From Sediminibacterium ginsengisoli (lineage in GTDB: Bacteria > Bacteroidota > Bacteroidia > Chitinophagales > Chitinophagaceae), in the NCBI GenBank assembly GCA_945901845.1, contig CAMDLR010000002.1:1-64000 (forward strand): 64,000 bases of DNA. Direction: 5' to 3'. How positions within the stretch are numbered: position 1 is the first letter of the stretch; every line of letters begins with the position of its first letter. Positions 63,331-64,000 of the stretch are shown piece after piece. The notes beneath the pieces are model-generated. The model did no database searches and was not told the DNA's origin. It worked only from the letters and a program-made list of their open reading frames with translations. Both the position numbers and the translations under genes were made by a program.

Positions 63331-64000
63331 TTAATAGTGACACTTTTGACACTCAGTACCACCAATACTTTCTACTGTAACACCTTTGGTACTATCCATT
63401 TTTCCAGATTTTAAATCTTGGTGGTATTTTTCGTAGATGCTGTAAAAACCATTGTCTTTAAATTGGACCTTTGTTTCGCGGTGACAATTAATACACCAGC
63501 CCATGCTAAGGTCATTTTGTTGTTTTACTTCACCCATTTTTTGGATTTCACCATGACATGTTTGACAAGCCACTTGACCTGTTTTCACGTGCTGTGCGTG
63601 GTTGAAATAAACGTGATCCGGTAAATTGTGGATACGCACCCACTCAATTGGTTTTGCTTTAGAAGGATCCCAAGGTTTACCTGGTTCGAAACCTGCGTAT
63701 TTGTATAATTTTTCAATTTCTTGTGTACCGTTTACTTCTTCACCATCTTCTGTAAACATTTTTTCTCCCTTGTATTCGTTGATGGCCAAGTGGCAGTTCA
63801 TACAAACGTTTAAAGAAGGGATGGTTGCTTGTTTACCTTGGTAAGCGCCGGTATGACAATATTGACAGTTAATTTGGTTGATACCAGCGTGCACTTTGTG
63901 AGAATAGTAGATAGGTTGTACCGGTTGGTAGTCTTTACTTCTGCCTAAGCCCATTGCGCTTTTTGAAACCTGATAACCACCCACTATAAAAAATACAACC
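63331..64000 (-). CDS. actA: Alternative complex III multiheme cytochrome ActA (5' end outside window)
   Basis: The C-terminal 223 residues of a pentaheme cytochrome c. Five heme sites are visible: C-Q-Y-C-H, C-M-N-C-H, C-Q-T-C-H, C-I-N-C-H and C-Q-K-C-H at the very end. The frame is open through base 64,000, with hydrophobic residues (V-V-F-F-I-V-G-G) before M-G-L-G-R-S, so the membrane anchor and true start are beyond the edge. Q-P-I-Y-Y-S-H-K-V-H is the usual ActA sequence near the first heme. It is the first gene of the cluster actABCDEF-oxidase. Confidence 0.93.
   Translation of the reverse strand, partial: VVFFIVGGYQVSKSAMGLGRSKDYQPVQPIYYSHKVHAGINQINCQYCHTGAYQGKQATIPSLNVCMNCHLAINEYKGEKMFTEDGEEVNGTQEIEKLYKYAGFEPGKPWDPSKAKPIEWVRIHNLPDHVYFNHAQHVKTGQVACQTCHGEIQKMGEVKQQNDLSMGWCINCHRETKVQFKDNGFYSIYEKYHQDLKSGKMDSTKGVTVESIGGTECQKCHY

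Overview
The window looks like chromosome of a member of the Bacteroidota, probably a Chitinophagaceae-type organism. The basis is family knowledge plus sequence: a gliding-motility lipoprotein (GldH), bacillithiol synthesis (BshA), the alternative complex III / caa3-type oxidase cluster in the order typical of this phylum, promoters of the TAnnTTTG type, and very few Shine-Dalgarno sequences. No database search was possible, so the family level is an inference.

Layout. 1-35,260 is ordinary, densely packed core chromosome: an RsmI-like methyltransferase, an M28 peptidase, BshA, PepF, MutL, a PBP4-type carboxypeptidase, an arginase-fold protein, an operon running NrtR-like regulator / YicC / GldH / histidine kinase / response regulator, then LigA, DUF2461, aspartate-semialdehyde dehydrogenase, a PfkB kinase, a TetR regulator, Obg, TypA, an alpha/beta hydrolase / FabH / lipid kinase operon, heme A synthase, RNase HII, a Sua5-type protein, an orphan 2-oxoacid:ferredoxin oxidoreductase beta subunit, a CMD-family protein, a cell-wall amidase, an acyl-CoA dehydrogenase with a MarR regulator, an unusual 735-residue glycosyltransferase-OppC fusion, and an Lrp regulator.

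35,400-35,625 carries a stand-alone RNA gene with tRNA-like ends but about 92 nt where a variable arm should be, followed by a strong intrinsic terminator. I cannot assign it to a known class. Directly after it, 35,640-43,700 is an AT-rich accessory block in which almost every gene encodes an exported or lipid-anchored protein: DUF1566/Lcl-type paralogues (one with an internal duplication, one frameshifted), a double FISUMP-domain protein, an M15-like peptidase with a calcium-loop insert, a soluble relative of the DUF2723 C-terminal region, and several unknowns. It looks like a surface-protein island next to an RNA gene, although I found no integrase and no flanking repeat.

43,700-49,030 holds an SGNH hydrolase lipoprotein, a GMC oxidoreductase paired with an AlkB-type membrane monooxygenase, and a small overlapping operon trmB / DUF5522 / alkyltransferase-like protein. 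49,034-64,000 is the respiratory cluster, transcribed leftwards: ActA (cut by the window end), ActB, ActC, ActD, ActE, ActF, then oxidase subunits II and I, heme O synthase, two subunit-III proteins, subunit IV, an intrinsic terminator, and finally Sco and a DUF420 protein. Together these would move electrons from menaquinol through alternative complex III to an A-type oxygen reductase; heme O synthase here and heme A synthase at 25-26 kb supply its heme, and Sco its copper.
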